Assembly: GCA_958510875.1 (NCBI GenBank)
Contig: OY294070.1
Span: 119,268,703-119,332,702, forward strand
Length of the DNA: 64,000 bases
Direction of reading: 5' to 3'
From: Endomychus coccineus
Taxonomy: Eukaryota > Arthropoda > Insecta > Coleoptera > Endomychidae
The position numbers and the translations under genes were made by a program. How positions within the stretch are numbered: the stretch's first letter is position 1; the number at the start of each line of letters is the position of its first letter. Of this stretch, positions 11,681 to 21,741 are shown one piece after another. The notes beneath the pieces are model-generated. The model saw nothing but the letters and a program-made list of their open reading frames with translations, ran no database searches and was not told where the DNA came from.

Positions 11681-13160
11681 CAGAACCGGATAAAATTCAA
11701 TGAAATCTGTAACGGATTTTCCCCTAGGAATACAAATTACGTGTGACTCATATAGTGACCATATGTTCATATATTCTTCATCTTCCATTACAGTTGATTC
11801 AAAACTGCAATCTAAGAATTCTTTAATGGTGTCAAGTCTCGTGATAGTAATTGAAATATAGATAAACTAATAATGTTATAATCAATTGAAGCTCGAATCA
11901 AATTAAATCACCAAAGATGTACTCATACAAATGTAAAATGACTGCAGTATGTGGAAGTAAACATGTGTTATATCTATTCTGGGCATGTTATTGTATGATA
12001 TTTGATTAATTTCTTTACTCCAAGTATGCCAGGAAAAACTTACGACGGAAGCATTTCTGTTTGTGTATTTCAAGATTCGTCTAGTACTTATCAACATCTG
12101 GAGTATATTTAACTTATTTCACATTGTTTGATTCAGCAATTAATTACCTTGCTCTATTTTCCTTCATTATCTTTTAATTGTGTGGTATGCTGAGATATAA
12201 TATGAAACTAATTCCTTGCATTATAGGACTCATAGTTGATGTTCAGTTATTACATTTCATAGCAGTAGGTACCTTGAAATCTGAAGAATATGACTATTAT
12301 TGGCAATGATATAAATTACTATAGAGATATATATAGTATTACGAAAAATTCGAGGCCAGAGAGGAAAGCAAATAAAAATGTAATATAACTTGATGAAAAT
12401 ATTGCAATAGGTAATTTAGGGAAAAATTTAGGAATCTGATGTAGAAACAAACCAGGCAGGAACTTGATGGAAGGTTTACTAATTATCTAAAGCACGCTCT
12501 TGTTTCCTTCTCAATAACCTCTAATTAGTAGAAATACACCCGCGCTGAAAGATGTTAATTTTGATTCATGCACTCGACTGCTTGAGTCAACAACAGCACA
12601 AGGAAAGTAAATTACTTTGAATTCGGATAAAAATGAATATAAATACAGTTCAATTGATGAATAGACTCCAAACGTTCGAAATTATTGCATTGCTATCGAT
12701 GTTAATTGGAAATCATCTTTTCCACTTGGCAAAATTCCAGACCATGACCTATTTTAGAAGCTTCAAAGTCTGCATCATATTACTCAAGGTTCGCTGGACT
12801 ACAAAAGCATTATGTACGTGTCTGAAGCAATTGAAGTTTTGTATTCGTCTATATTTGCACTATAACCATATACTTATTAGGATAATAAGTCTATGACTAT
12901 AAATGATATACAAAAGTGCTAACTTTGGATGTATACATTCCACTACTTTCCGAGCGTCTGTACATTGAAAAATTATATCTCTCAAGCGTCCGTATATGGA
13001 CGCCAGAAGTTTCCCCATAGTAAACCCTTCCTACTGGTCCACAGATCTCGTTGGAAAAATTTGTCTGGGCGCTCAGATGCTAGTGCAATCTGCAGTTTTG
13101 AATTTTGGAAGTATATTGATAGTACAAGGCATCACCTGCAACTCCTGTTTATTCGTCAGG
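11681..13160. other. intergenic DNA, no gene seen
   Basis: AT-rich sequence with nothing recognisable. The frames at 12633-12896 and 12929-13246 have no family resemblance. Confidence 0.45.
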
Positions 13161-13166
13161 TGTTTA

Positions 13167-13403
13167 CAGTATGTCAATATCAAATAAAAAAATTTGTTTC
13201 CCCATTTTTTATGCTTAAGAAAGGTATAGCTTGTCTAAGTCGCTAGGAGCGATGGTTTCTGGTAAAAATGCATTTAAAGCCGACAATGCACGAAAATTAT
13301 GTAAAAGTGCAAAAGTAACTTATTTGCAAATACAATGTTATAATACTTCAATAATTAAATTTTAATATGAAAAATAATGATCAATCAAAACAAAACATTA
13401 AGT
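13167..13403. repeat. left long TIR of the mariner-type element
   Basis: Pairs with 14630-14867 in inverted orientation. Landmarks are tatgtcaatatcaa, gcttaagaaaggtata, agccgacaatgcacgaaaat and cttatttgcaaatacaatg, present here and complemented in the right arm. The open frame 13367-13648 starts inside this arm and is not a gene of its own. Confidence 0.88.
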
Positions 13404-13611
13404 TTCTGAAAGATGTTCAAATTGTTGCCCTTGTACTTCAATACATTTTACCATTCGTAAAACAGTTTCTCCGTTTCGCAGAGTGCGACGAAAAAACAAA
13501 TGAAATCTATGACACTTGCCAAACTAATGTAATATTTGTTAGAGGTATTTTGTGTTGTTGCTTAAGTTTTTCATTGATTTTCTTATTGATTTTTCAAAAT
13601 TGCTTTCAAAA

Positions 13612-14634
13612 ATGGTTCACTACACTTTTGAAGAATACAGGGACATGATTATGTGTTACGGCGAAGCTAGATAAAATTCTTTCGAAGCTCAACGTATCTA
13701 TCAAGAAAGATATCCATTACGGCAGATTCCTAATGCTAAAACATTTATTGGCGTGCATAGGCGTTTGGGAGAAGATGGCTGTTGTAAAAAATCAAAAGTT
13801 AATAGTTCCAGAAGTCGTCGCACTTTGCGAGAACAAGTACCAGGAAAACAAGTTCAGCGGTACGAAACGTTAACCGTGAATCAGTAAGACAAATTTTCAA
13901 TGAACAACTTCTTCGTTCATATCATTTCCAAAAAATTCAATCACTATTGGAACATGACTTTTTTCCTCGTGTACAATTTTGCGAATGGTTGCAAAATCAA
14001 AGACAAAATAGCATTTCATCAATATTGTTTACTGACGAAGCTGGTGTTAGCCGTGATGGTATTCTGAACCTACATAACATGCACCATTGGAGTGATGAAA
14101 ATCCTCATCAAACCGTAATTCGAAGTCACCAATATGGGTTTTCTATTAATGTGTGGGCAGGTATAGTGGACAATTACTTAATTGGCCTATTTCGATTGCC
14201 CAATCGATTGACTGTATCGAAATTTTTTGGGGAACGATTTAAACACATTATTAGAGGATGTCCCATTGGCCATTATTGGAAGAATGTATTACATGCATGA
14301 TGGGGCGCCAGCTCACTTTTCTCAAGTGGCAAGGGAATATTTGGACAGGAGATTTGGAAATAGATGGATTGGTCGAGGAGGGGCTGTACCCTGGCCAGCT
14401 CGTAGTCCCGACCTTAATCCCCTAGATTTTTCATTTTGGGGATTTATGAAAAACTATGTTTATGCTGTAGAAATACATAATGGAGAACAATTATGGTTAA
14501 GAATTATGGAATCGGCAGATAGATTCCGTAATAACCCAGGAATATTACAAAGATGCCGTCAATCATTAACAAGAAGAACGATAAAATGTGTTGAAGTACA
14601 AGGGCAACAATTTGAACATCTTTTAAAAACTTAA
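13612..14634 (+). pseudogene. transposase, DUF4817 + DDE/D type, DD41D-like spacing
   Basis: The start is MVHYTFEEYRDMIMCYGEAR, then a stop, then NSFEAQRIYQERYPLRQIPN and TFIGVHRRLGEDG: the DUF4817-type N-terminal domain. After a frameshift near 13870 comes VRQIFNEQLLRSYHFQ, then FTDEAGVSRDG (first Asp). Another frameshift near 14240 leads to MHDGAPAHFSQVAREYL (second Asp) and WPARSPDLNPLDFSFWG (third Asp). Forty-one residues separate the second Asp from the Asp of PLD, i.e. DD41D spacing if PLD holds the third catalytic residue. The frame ends in TAA at 14632-14634, close to the right TIR. One stop and at least two frameshifts make it inactive. Confidence 0.85.
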
Positions 14635-14867
14635 TATTTTGTTTTGATTGATCATTATTTTTCATATTAAAATTTAATTATTGAAGTATTATAACATTGT
14701 ATTTGCAAATAAGTTACTTTTGCGCTTTTGAATAATTTTCGTGCATTGTCGGCTTTAGATGCATTTTTACCGGAAACCATTGCTTCTAGCGACTTAGACA
14801 AGGTATACCTTTCTTAAGCATAAAAGATAGGGAAACAAATTTTTTTAGTTGATATTGACATACAGTG
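14630..14867. repeat. right long TIR of the mariner-type element
   Basis: Inverted match of 13167-13403. The transposase stop codon lies at its inner edge, so almost the whole space between stop and terminus is TIR. Confidence 0.85.
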
Positions 14868-14868
14868 T

Positions 14869-15385
14869 GATGCTAAAAAGTTAGGACCGATTCAAAGGAG
14901 ATGGAACCCTGTATATGGCGCCTCCTATCAGTAATAAAAAAACTAAGATCATATTTGAATTCAACGTGATAAAAAACGCCTGTATACTAAATTTCGTCCG
15001 ATTATCACATGTTTATTCAAAAATATTAAAAAAAAACCAAACAAAAAATTAAAATTCAACACCCTGTTTGTTTTGAATCAAGGCGTTGAGGACCTACGTT
15101 CATAAGAACTGTTTTTCTTATTTTAGTGTCATCTATCGCCTGACACTATGCACGGTACTTTTTTCTATGTTACCCTGTATATAGTCGGTAAAATGTAAAA
15201 CAAGATGTTTTATTAAACGCCGTCTTTTTTATTTCAATTATTTACATTCTGATTGACATTTTTAGGCCGTTTATAAAACGCCTAAATTTTTTTAGTCATT
15301 TTGAATAATAACGTCTATTTTACAATATGTCTGGATCATTATTTTCAGTCATTTTGTGAAAGACTGCATAAGAGTTAGGTAATTT
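14869..15385. other. intergenic repeat scraps, no gene
   Basis: The strings aaccctgtatatggcgcc (about 14905-14922) and taccctgtatatag (15171-15184) look like ends of unclassified insect repeats. Nothing coding is seen. Confidence 0.4.
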
Positions 15386-15920
15386 ATGTCTATCCCGCAA
15401 ATTCGTAGTAATGTCAGTAAGCAACAACAAACAGTAAAATGTTTGGACGTAGAACATAAGAAAATGTTAGGAGAATCAGGTGATTTAGACGATGAAGATC
15501 AAACATTATTTTATGAGGAACTAGATAAATATTACACCGGTAAGGTTAACCTTAAAGAGCCTTTGGAGCTAGTATACAATAGTTCAGTTTTCAGTTCTTC
15601 GTCATTCCAATATTTCTAAATCAAATTGCCCTGAACCTTCAATCCAAGCTCTCAATTTACTCACATCAAATTCTGATTTAGCTATTTTCAAAGCTGATAA
15701 AGGAAACTCCACTATTGTCATGAATCGTTCAGATTATGATCCTGCAACATCTCCAAACTAATTCCTATAAGCTCCTACCAAAAGATCCCACCCTCTCTAT
15801 AGAACGTTCAATTTCACAAATTATCCGTCATTCTTCCCTTCCTGATCCAGATAAGAAATTTCTCATCCCCCATTGTTCAAGAAGCCACCGATTATATGGT
15901 TTGCCTGAAATTCATTAACC
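15386..15920 (+). pseudogene. Penelope-like element RT, N-terminal fragment
   Basis: In changing frames one reads SDLAIFKADKGNSTIVMNRS (about 15670-15735), then LQTNSYKLLPKDPTLSIERS (about 15746-15805), then FLIPHCSRSHRLYGLPEIH up to 15916. A KADKG block, an NSYK block and LYGLPKIHK in this order and spacing are characteristic of the N-terminal part of Penelope-like element reverse transcriptases. The upstream frame 15386-15618 may be the preceding part of the same protein, with less certainty. Coding breaks off at 15920, where sequence of a different retroelement begins. Confidence 0.7.
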
Positions 15921-16465
15921 CTGACTTCCCCTACTTACAAACTCTCTCGATATCCCAAGGTTCTGTCTTGGGGCCACTTCTTTTCTTGATTTCAATTGCT
16001 GATCTTGTAAAGTGTGTGAATGATGTGAGTGTTCAATCTTATGCTGATGACACGCAATTGTATTATTCTTCCGAGCCTGGGAATGTTGTTGAAGCATCTC
16101 GTTTTATTAATGGGGATCTAGCTACTTTGGATTCTTATGCAAATGCAAATAACTTAAAACTGAATCTTCTCAAATCCTGCGCAATTGTTTTTGCCCCTAA
16201 AAAAGCTCGTAACCACGTTATTGGCATTTTAACGTTAAATATTAGAGGTAAATCACTAGATATTCTGGATCAAATTAAAAAGCTTGGTGTGGTTTTTCCA
16301 TCTGACTTGCGATTCAAAGATCATATTCCCTCCTTGGTGAAGAAGACATATTTCACCCTGAGAACTCTGTACAGAAATGTCAATATAACAAACTTCAAGA
16401 CCCGTAAAAAGTATTGTGAGACTTTTGTATTGCCTATTCTGAATTATTGCAGTTTGGTATATTTT
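15921..16465 (+). pseudogene. non-LTR (LINE) reverse transcriptase fragment
   Basis: One open frame reads SISQGSVLGPLLFLISIADL, YADDTQLYYSSEP (the YADD catalytic block, about 16040-16075), NNLKLNLLKSCAIVFAPKKA, and LRTLYRNVNITNFKTRKKYC up to LPILNYCSLVYFS. These are RT palm and thumb blocks of a Jockey/CR1-like LINE, not of a Penelope element. The upstream palm (FxDxxxAFD) is missing and the frame is cut by the foldback element starting at about 16461. The open frame is unusually clean for a fragment, so the insertion is probably not very old. Confidence 0.82.
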
Positions 16466-16510
16466 TCTCGGGAAATTGGTTACATTAACACTTATGCTTT
16501 ATATTTTCTC

Positions 16511-16552
16511 GTTTTTACGTACGTTTCGGTCTCACGACCATCATAAGAAGAC
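16511..16552 (-). ncRNA. hammerhead ribozyme-like motif, mutated core
   Basis: This is the minus-strand counterpart of the motif at 17053-17094. Stem II (GGUC, loop GUGA, GACC), GAAA and the CGUACGU palindrome are kept, but the CUGAUGA box reads CUUAUGA, altering the essential G5. Stem I is also weakened (AAAAC instead of AAGAC). Predicted inactive. Confidence 0.6.
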
Positions 16553-17052
16553 TTATTATGTCTAAAACTGGATTGCTTTAAACTAATTGTATCACACAAA
16601 GTGTCCTCATCGCACCAATCTCAATTAAAATGATCACGTCGCCGAAACGAACAGAAACACGAATAATCGAAATTGTAACACATTAATGTTATAAGTATAA
16701 TATATCAAGAATTTACTGTTAAGCAGTACTCTTAATAAATGCGAGTTCATGTCAACAAAGTCTATGAACTACTAGAAACGAGAACATTGTGTTCAAGTAT
16801 CCACTTTCAAACCTGATGTTAGATTTTCGAGCTGTTGTCAGTTATTGGAAATATACTATTGACATTCTACCTGAAATATACTTTTAACATTATAAATTTA
16901 TGTATTATACTTATAACATTGATATGTTACAATATCGATTATTCGTGTTTCTGTTCGTTTCGGCGACGTGGGCATTTCAATTGAGATTGGTGCGATAAGG
17001 ACGCTTTGTTTAATACAATTAGTTTTAAGCAATCCAGTTTTAGACATAATAA

Positions 17053-17094
17053 CTCTTCTGATGATGGTCGTGAGACCGAAACGTACGTAAAGAC
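17053..17094 (+). ncRNA. hammerhead ribozyme-like motif in foldback right arm
   Basis: Reading the plus strand: stem I 5' strand CUCUU, box CUGAUGA (17058-17064), one unpaired U, stem II GGUC with loop GUGA and GACC, then GAAA, the palindrome CGUACGU, A at the expected cleavage position, and AAGAC as stem I 3' strand. Stem I has one mismatch at its outer end here. The extra U after CUGAUGA and the very short self-complementary stem III are non-canonical; short stem III is known from Penelope-element hammerheads, which are thought to work best as dimers. Activity is untested. Confidence 0.66.
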
Positions 17095-17159
17095 GAGAAA
17101 ATATAAAGCATAAGTGTTAATGTGAACTATCTCCCGAGAATTTATATATAATTAATGAT

Positions 17160-17925
17160 ATTGTCAAATATAAAGGTACCTTACTCTTGAGTAAAATATA
17201 TATTTTTTGTCAAACCGCGTACACGAATTAAAAAATTTAATATATGATGATTACATTTTAGATTTTAGAACATGCAGAACTTTTTCTGAAGAATATTTAG
17301 TATTAATCGACTTCTTCGAATACCTTATTTCATCATAAACAAATATGGAAGTAGATATGGTATCAATCTGATTGATCGAATGTCAGAATAGTAGTCCGCA
17401 AATTATTATTGTTACATTATCTCAACAAATATTGAGTAAATAACTTCCTGAATTCCCTTCAATGAAGCTTGATTGCGATAAGAAAATGAGTTATAAAACT
17501 GGAAATATCTAATCTTTCGTAATATCAAGTATGCCTAATCCCTTGGTATTAAGTATCATTACAATGTCAAGTTCAATATTACGATATTAAACTATATGAT
17601 GTCTGAATTTAATATAACTTCCGTGTGTGGGTATATAATATAGCGTAAGTCCATCTAATCAATATTAGGAGCGAATATTTACATACATACAATCATCAAA
17701 GATCGGCTAAATGGAGAAAATTCCCAGTCTTATTCGATGGAAAAAGATTGGTCATAACGATTTCGAATAGGGCTGAAAACCTTGGAAGATGGCGCTAGAA
17801 TATGGACGCTGGAAGTGAAGATAGCTGACAAAATTGCCTTTATTGAGGATCTCGTATAAGGCATGAGGATGAAAGAAATAACACAGTATTTGGGTACGGA
17901 TAAAATTAGTACAAGGTGAGTTCCC
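17160..17925. other. intergenic DNA, no gene seen
   Basis: AT-rich. The frame on the minus strand at 17730-17927 is not recognised. Confidence 0.4.
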
Positions 17926-17929
17926 AAAC

Positions 17930-18310
17930 AACTCTCAGCAGTTCCGCGTGTTGAATGTGCCCGGTTTTTTTTGGAGCTCTGTAGAGAAAATACTGCGGAG
18001 TTCTATTTGATCAGTCTTCAAGTCTTGCGTTTTCCATGACACACTACAGCAAACATAACACACATTCATAATCCGTACTTTGAAGGGAGGGTTTAGCCCC
18101 AAAATGCACATACGCCACTTAGTTGGGGTCATTGTGCGCTCCGTGGTCAGAAGCCTATTCCATTTTAGCAGGTCTGTGGCCCCCCAGAAACCCAGAATAT
18201 TGTCAAAGCTGGCTTCCATAAGCTATTCTGTAGGCAGTTTTGATTCTCTGAAGTACGGTGCCTGAGGGATCTCAATGCAGAGCATTCCAACACTTAAAAT
18301 TGCTGAGTGT
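17930..18310 (-). pseudogene. probable LINE 3' end fragment
   Basis: On the minus strand at about 18290-18150 one reads VLECSALRSLRHRTSENQNC, resembling the region just after the Cys/His knuckle in RNase H-bearing LINEs (ECPAL-type block). It is followed by a 3' untranslated stretch containing gaccacggagcgcacaatga, similar in style to gggcgcacaatggaccc at 35668-35684. No RT is retained. The assignment is tentative. Confidence 0.45.
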
Positions 18311-20110
18311 CAACGAGAGTAGTGCATCTTGGTCCAGTCACCTAGGCCCTTTAACCTATACGCCGTTCTCATGGCCTCAGTTTTCATATATAAGGTGTCT
18401 AGGTATAGGAAATGTTCATTTATAAGAAACTAGAAGCCCACAAGCATGCTAGCAATGGTTAACCAGGTGAATCAACATGAAGCAAGTGAAGCTCCTTTAG
18501 TTTTTTCAATTACTGAGATTACATTTATCTCTTCTTATATTATCCGAGGAGAAATGGTTAAATTATTATGTATTTTCACATGTTACAACCATTTTCATAT
18601 GGGAACATTCCAATAGTGACACTTGTCAGCTAAATATTAAGACGAATTAGTCATCTTCCGTCTAAGCGTTTGAACGGTGAATTTAACGCCAAAGAGCAAA
18701 CATAGAAAAACTGTAGAGAGAATCAATTTCCAGAGAACAGTGTTTTGATGTACGTGTTCGGCCCGTTGTCATTATAGCGGCGCGTAACTTATACTGTGGC
18801 CATACTCCCACAATAGTATTACTCATCGAGGTGAAGCAGCGGTAAGGAATGATTCAAGGCGACGCGAGTGGGAAGAGTGAAAAAGACGAGGATGGATGAA
18901 ACTGCACGGTGTTTGCGATGTACCTTTAGTTTTAAGCGGTTAAAGTTAAATATTAGTACTATTCACGATGCTATAAGAGAAAATTATAGGCTCAAACTTG
19001 TACTTGTACTTGATAAAATAAGCATCATCCTATATTGTGTTTCACTTACTGTAGTAATCTTGTGTTATTTAAAAAGAACATCCTGTAAAGTGTACCTCTT
19101 ATTGGAATATCAATAATTATTGTTCGGTAAAAAATATAGAATTTCATTCATGTGGCTTGACAAAGCGCGTTTTATTCGCAAGTTTCCTAATTAATTATTC
19201 AGTTTCTAAGGAGGTTGGATTTAAAACTTGGTAAGATCCAAGATAATTCATATTGTAAAATTGAACACTACTATGTTGATATCACTTTTATTTGTAACCT
19301 CCGTTACTCGAGTTTCAGCGTTATTACTGACTACAATTAAAATAGATAACTATACTTATCGGTAGCTAGCAAAGGATTACTGTGATCGATCATTCATGAA
19401 CTTAGACTTAGAGGATTATTCTAGGTATATGATTACATGGTGGGTTATTACATTTTAATAATGACGAATTATTGATAACAGCAGTGTATAGAAGCTAATC
19501 AGGACAATAATTCGTGCAATAAATAGATTACATAGCTTTAAATAACGGTGTATAAATTAGCTCTGTTCAAACATTGACAAGTAGGGTATGTTTCAAAACA
19601 GGCTCCAAAGTTGCAGATCATTTTTTGATAATAACCATTTTTTACATGACTACAGTTCATATATTTTACATATAGCTGATAAAGCCTTCAAAATAAACTT
19701 GCTGAAATTTACAAACAGAAAACAATACTGATAGACCATGAGTTTAACACGAGAAACAAAAATAGCTACAATTATCCTTGTCTTAGATTAACTGAACTAA
19801 AATAAGTCCGTACCATGCATTCTTTTTTTTTATGTCTACCCATGGGTTTAATTGGATTGATTAATTCTAAAAAATGATCCAAGAGTGAATTGTTGAAGTA
19901 TATACGTGTTTTAAATTAATTACTCTGTAAATAAAAGTTTTAAACTCGATTTTATATTAACTGTACTTTTTCTATCATTGTTAGATATAATAGTGATTTT
20001 GAATGTGGATAAATCTTTCCTGGATAGTTTTTAAGATACGATTATTTTATTCTTATTGTACCTGACTCGCTTCTCATTGTTTCATTTGAAATAAATTACT
20101 GTAATTTACT
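18311..20110. other. intergenic DNA, no gene seen
   Basis: About 1.8 kb without recognisable coding sequence, RNA gene or repeat. An 82-codon frame at 18868-19116 contains hydrophobic stretches but no family signature, and I do not call it. Confidence 0.45.
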
Positions 20111-20119
20111 TTTCGCTCC

Positions 20120-20960
20120 ATGGTTTGATTATTACAGCGGCAGTTGTTCGGTTAGCTTGGCAACTAAAAACCCATGGTACCACATGTTTTATTCTTAATG
20201 ATGTGCCGGTTTGTTCTCCTTCCCAGAGGGAGACCCACTACACTGGGGTCGTTAGTGTCCTTTTGTGCCCTCACATATTGCTATCTCCTCATCAGTCCGG
20301 AGTATTCTATGAAACTCAGTAGCCTCATCTAGGGGATACTTCTGATTTTCTCGGGTGTAGTTTTATTGTACCAAGGTATGTCCAACGACCAACCGCGTAG
20401 GCCGGGCACTGACAGCATATGCATTGGTTTCTCTTCTCCCACACCGCAACCCCTGCAAGTAGTCTGCTCCACCAGACCCATGGTGCAGATGTTTGTTGAA
20501 TTTGGCGGGTCTGGTCATGAATGCAACAAGGTTCCGCATTCATTATCTGCTGAACGTCAGTAGATATTTCACTCGTTGCTGCTGGAGATCTCCCATTAGT
20601 CGCTTGGAGTGCGACATACGGGGCAGTTCCCTCGAGTAGACACAGTACTGTCTCAAGCTATTTTTGGATTACAGATTTCGCTGCGGTTTGAGAAATGCCA
20701 CAGGTTGGCTCTGGTTCAATCAGGGGTTGTTCCGCCCCCGCATTAGCGAGTGCGACGTCAGTTTCAGTCCCTTCGCGAATGGTTTCCTCAGACTCCCATA
20801 CGAGTGTCACTCTATTGGGGTTCTTTACTAGTGCCGTTAGTTCCTTTGCACAATCTAGTACACATTGTGAGGTGATTGTGTACGACTCCAGTGCCTCAAA
20901 CACTGTTAAGTTGCTCGCTATAATTGTGATTGGTCTCCCTCATTCGAGCACATGTTGTAA
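20120..20960 (-). pseudogene. LINE C-terminal fragment: RNase H end and Cys-rich knuckle
   Basis: The minus strand from about 20903 down reads LDCAKELTALVKNPNRVTLV, then a degraded PGHSG-type segment, ANAGAEQPLIEPEPTCGISQ and TAAKSVIQK. This matches the last part of an RNase H domain plus linker in R1/I-like LINEs. From about 20470, in a shifted frame, TCRGCGVGEEKPMH gives the Cys-Cys-His knuckle that follows in such elements. Several stops and a frameshift make it a dead copy. The stretch 20120-20330 is its probable 3' untranslated end. Confidence 0.68.
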
Positions 20961-21608
20961 TTGCTAATATTTTTGGTTGGAATTCAGTCGCAAGTGACCC
21001 TAGATTGAAAGAAATCATTTCTCCTTGGTCCGTTGTCTTGAGTATTTCAGTACCTGTACTTTTTTTTCGATCTTGGTGCCTTCGCTAAACCGTACGGAAT
21101 CTCCTGGTATCATATGAAGATAGCCCGCAGTGTTTTCCCACCCATTCAAGGTTTGAATCGTGAACGGTATCCAAGATACTTACATTAATATGCCGAATTT
21201 GTATTCATATCTTTGCGTCAACTCAATTCGAAGATTTTTTCCGCTGTTAACTTCTCTTGGCACATGAATAAAAGTTTTTTGGGACTATTTTTAATGGATC
21301 TTTGACTAGGAATATAAGAGAGTATATTGTCCAACGGTGAAAAGTAGAATCGTGACGTCACAGCGCGTTTTGAATACATCTGGCCTTTCCGGCGCGATTT
21401 CGTTAAATTCAAATCATATTTCCCTATTGCATTTTTACAACGGTTTTTGAAAAAAATTAAAAGGAAGAAAAAATTACAATTTTTCCTTTTTAATTTTCCT
21501 TGCATAAAATTGTATTCTTAATAGGTTTGAAGGTATTTTTTTAATATGTCAGAACCTGATTAGAATAAGAATAAGTAGTCAATAAAAAAACAACAAATAT
21601 CTAAAAAA
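20961..21608. other. intergenic DNA downstream of calpain-7
   Basis: No gene seen. It contains the probable calpain-7 poly(A) region at its right edge. Confidence 0.4.
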
Positions 21609-21614
21609 TTTATT
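21609..21614 (-). terminator. candidate poly(A) signal for calpain-7
   Basis: AATAAA on the minus strand, about 130 bp beyond the calpain-7 stop codon (21742-21744). It is the first good hexamer downstream. Inferred from position only. Confidence 0.5.
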
Positions 21615-21741
21615 TTAGTGTAGAGCAAAGCAATAACAAACTATATTATTTGATATGATCAATAACAGTATAAAACATCATCACAGTTAAGAGAGGTTCT
21701 CTTTTGCTTGAAAGCGTGAGCTTAAAATATACAACCTAAAT

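Larger units (their letters stand above)
13165..14868 (+). mobile_element. mariner-type transposon with ~230-bp terminal inverted repeats
   Basis: The left end (from about 13167, cagtatgtcaatatcaa) and the right end (to about 14867) are inverted copies over roughly 230 bp. The arms run inward through the tails at about 13400 and 14630 (gatcaatcaaaacaaaa and its complement). The match is well over 90% by eye in the inner 120 bp. TA is present at the left flank (13165-13166) but not clearly at the right. The whole is about 1.7 kb, a normal mariner length, but the TIRs are much longer than the roughly 30 bp usual for mariner. Confidence 0.88.
16461..17155. mobile_element. foldback element of family F, complete, two ~260-bp arms
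   Basis: The left arm (about 16463-16735) and the right arm (about 16890-17153) are inverted copies. Both start from the outer end (aattctcggg-like), continue with acattaacacttatgcttta, acgtacgtttcggtctcacg, then tcgccgaaacgaacagaaac and cgaataatcgaaattgtaac. The centre is about 150 bp. It sits at the end of a LINE RT reading frame. Each arm carries a hammerhead-like core, in opposite orientations. Related arms are at 3465-3960 and in SPT6 intron 7. The proximity of Penelope-like coding remnants suggests Penelope terminal repeats, which is an inference. Confidence 0.82.

Noticed and set aside
11461..11746. Open frames on both strands repeated at 38738-38992.
   Set aside because: Repeated because the DNA is a 281-bp MITE. 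No conserved product.
13367..13648. 93-codon open frame with hydrophobic segments.
   Set aside because: It starts inside the mariner-type TIR and overlaps the true transposase start in another frame. No family resemblance.
15386..16465. One continuous retroelement reading from Penelope-type into YADD RT.
   Set aside because: The blocks before 15920 are Penelope-type and those after are LINE-type, so this is a junction of two elements.
20695..20967. 90-codon plus-strand frame.
   Set aside because: It is the complement of the LINE RNase H fragment on the minus strand.
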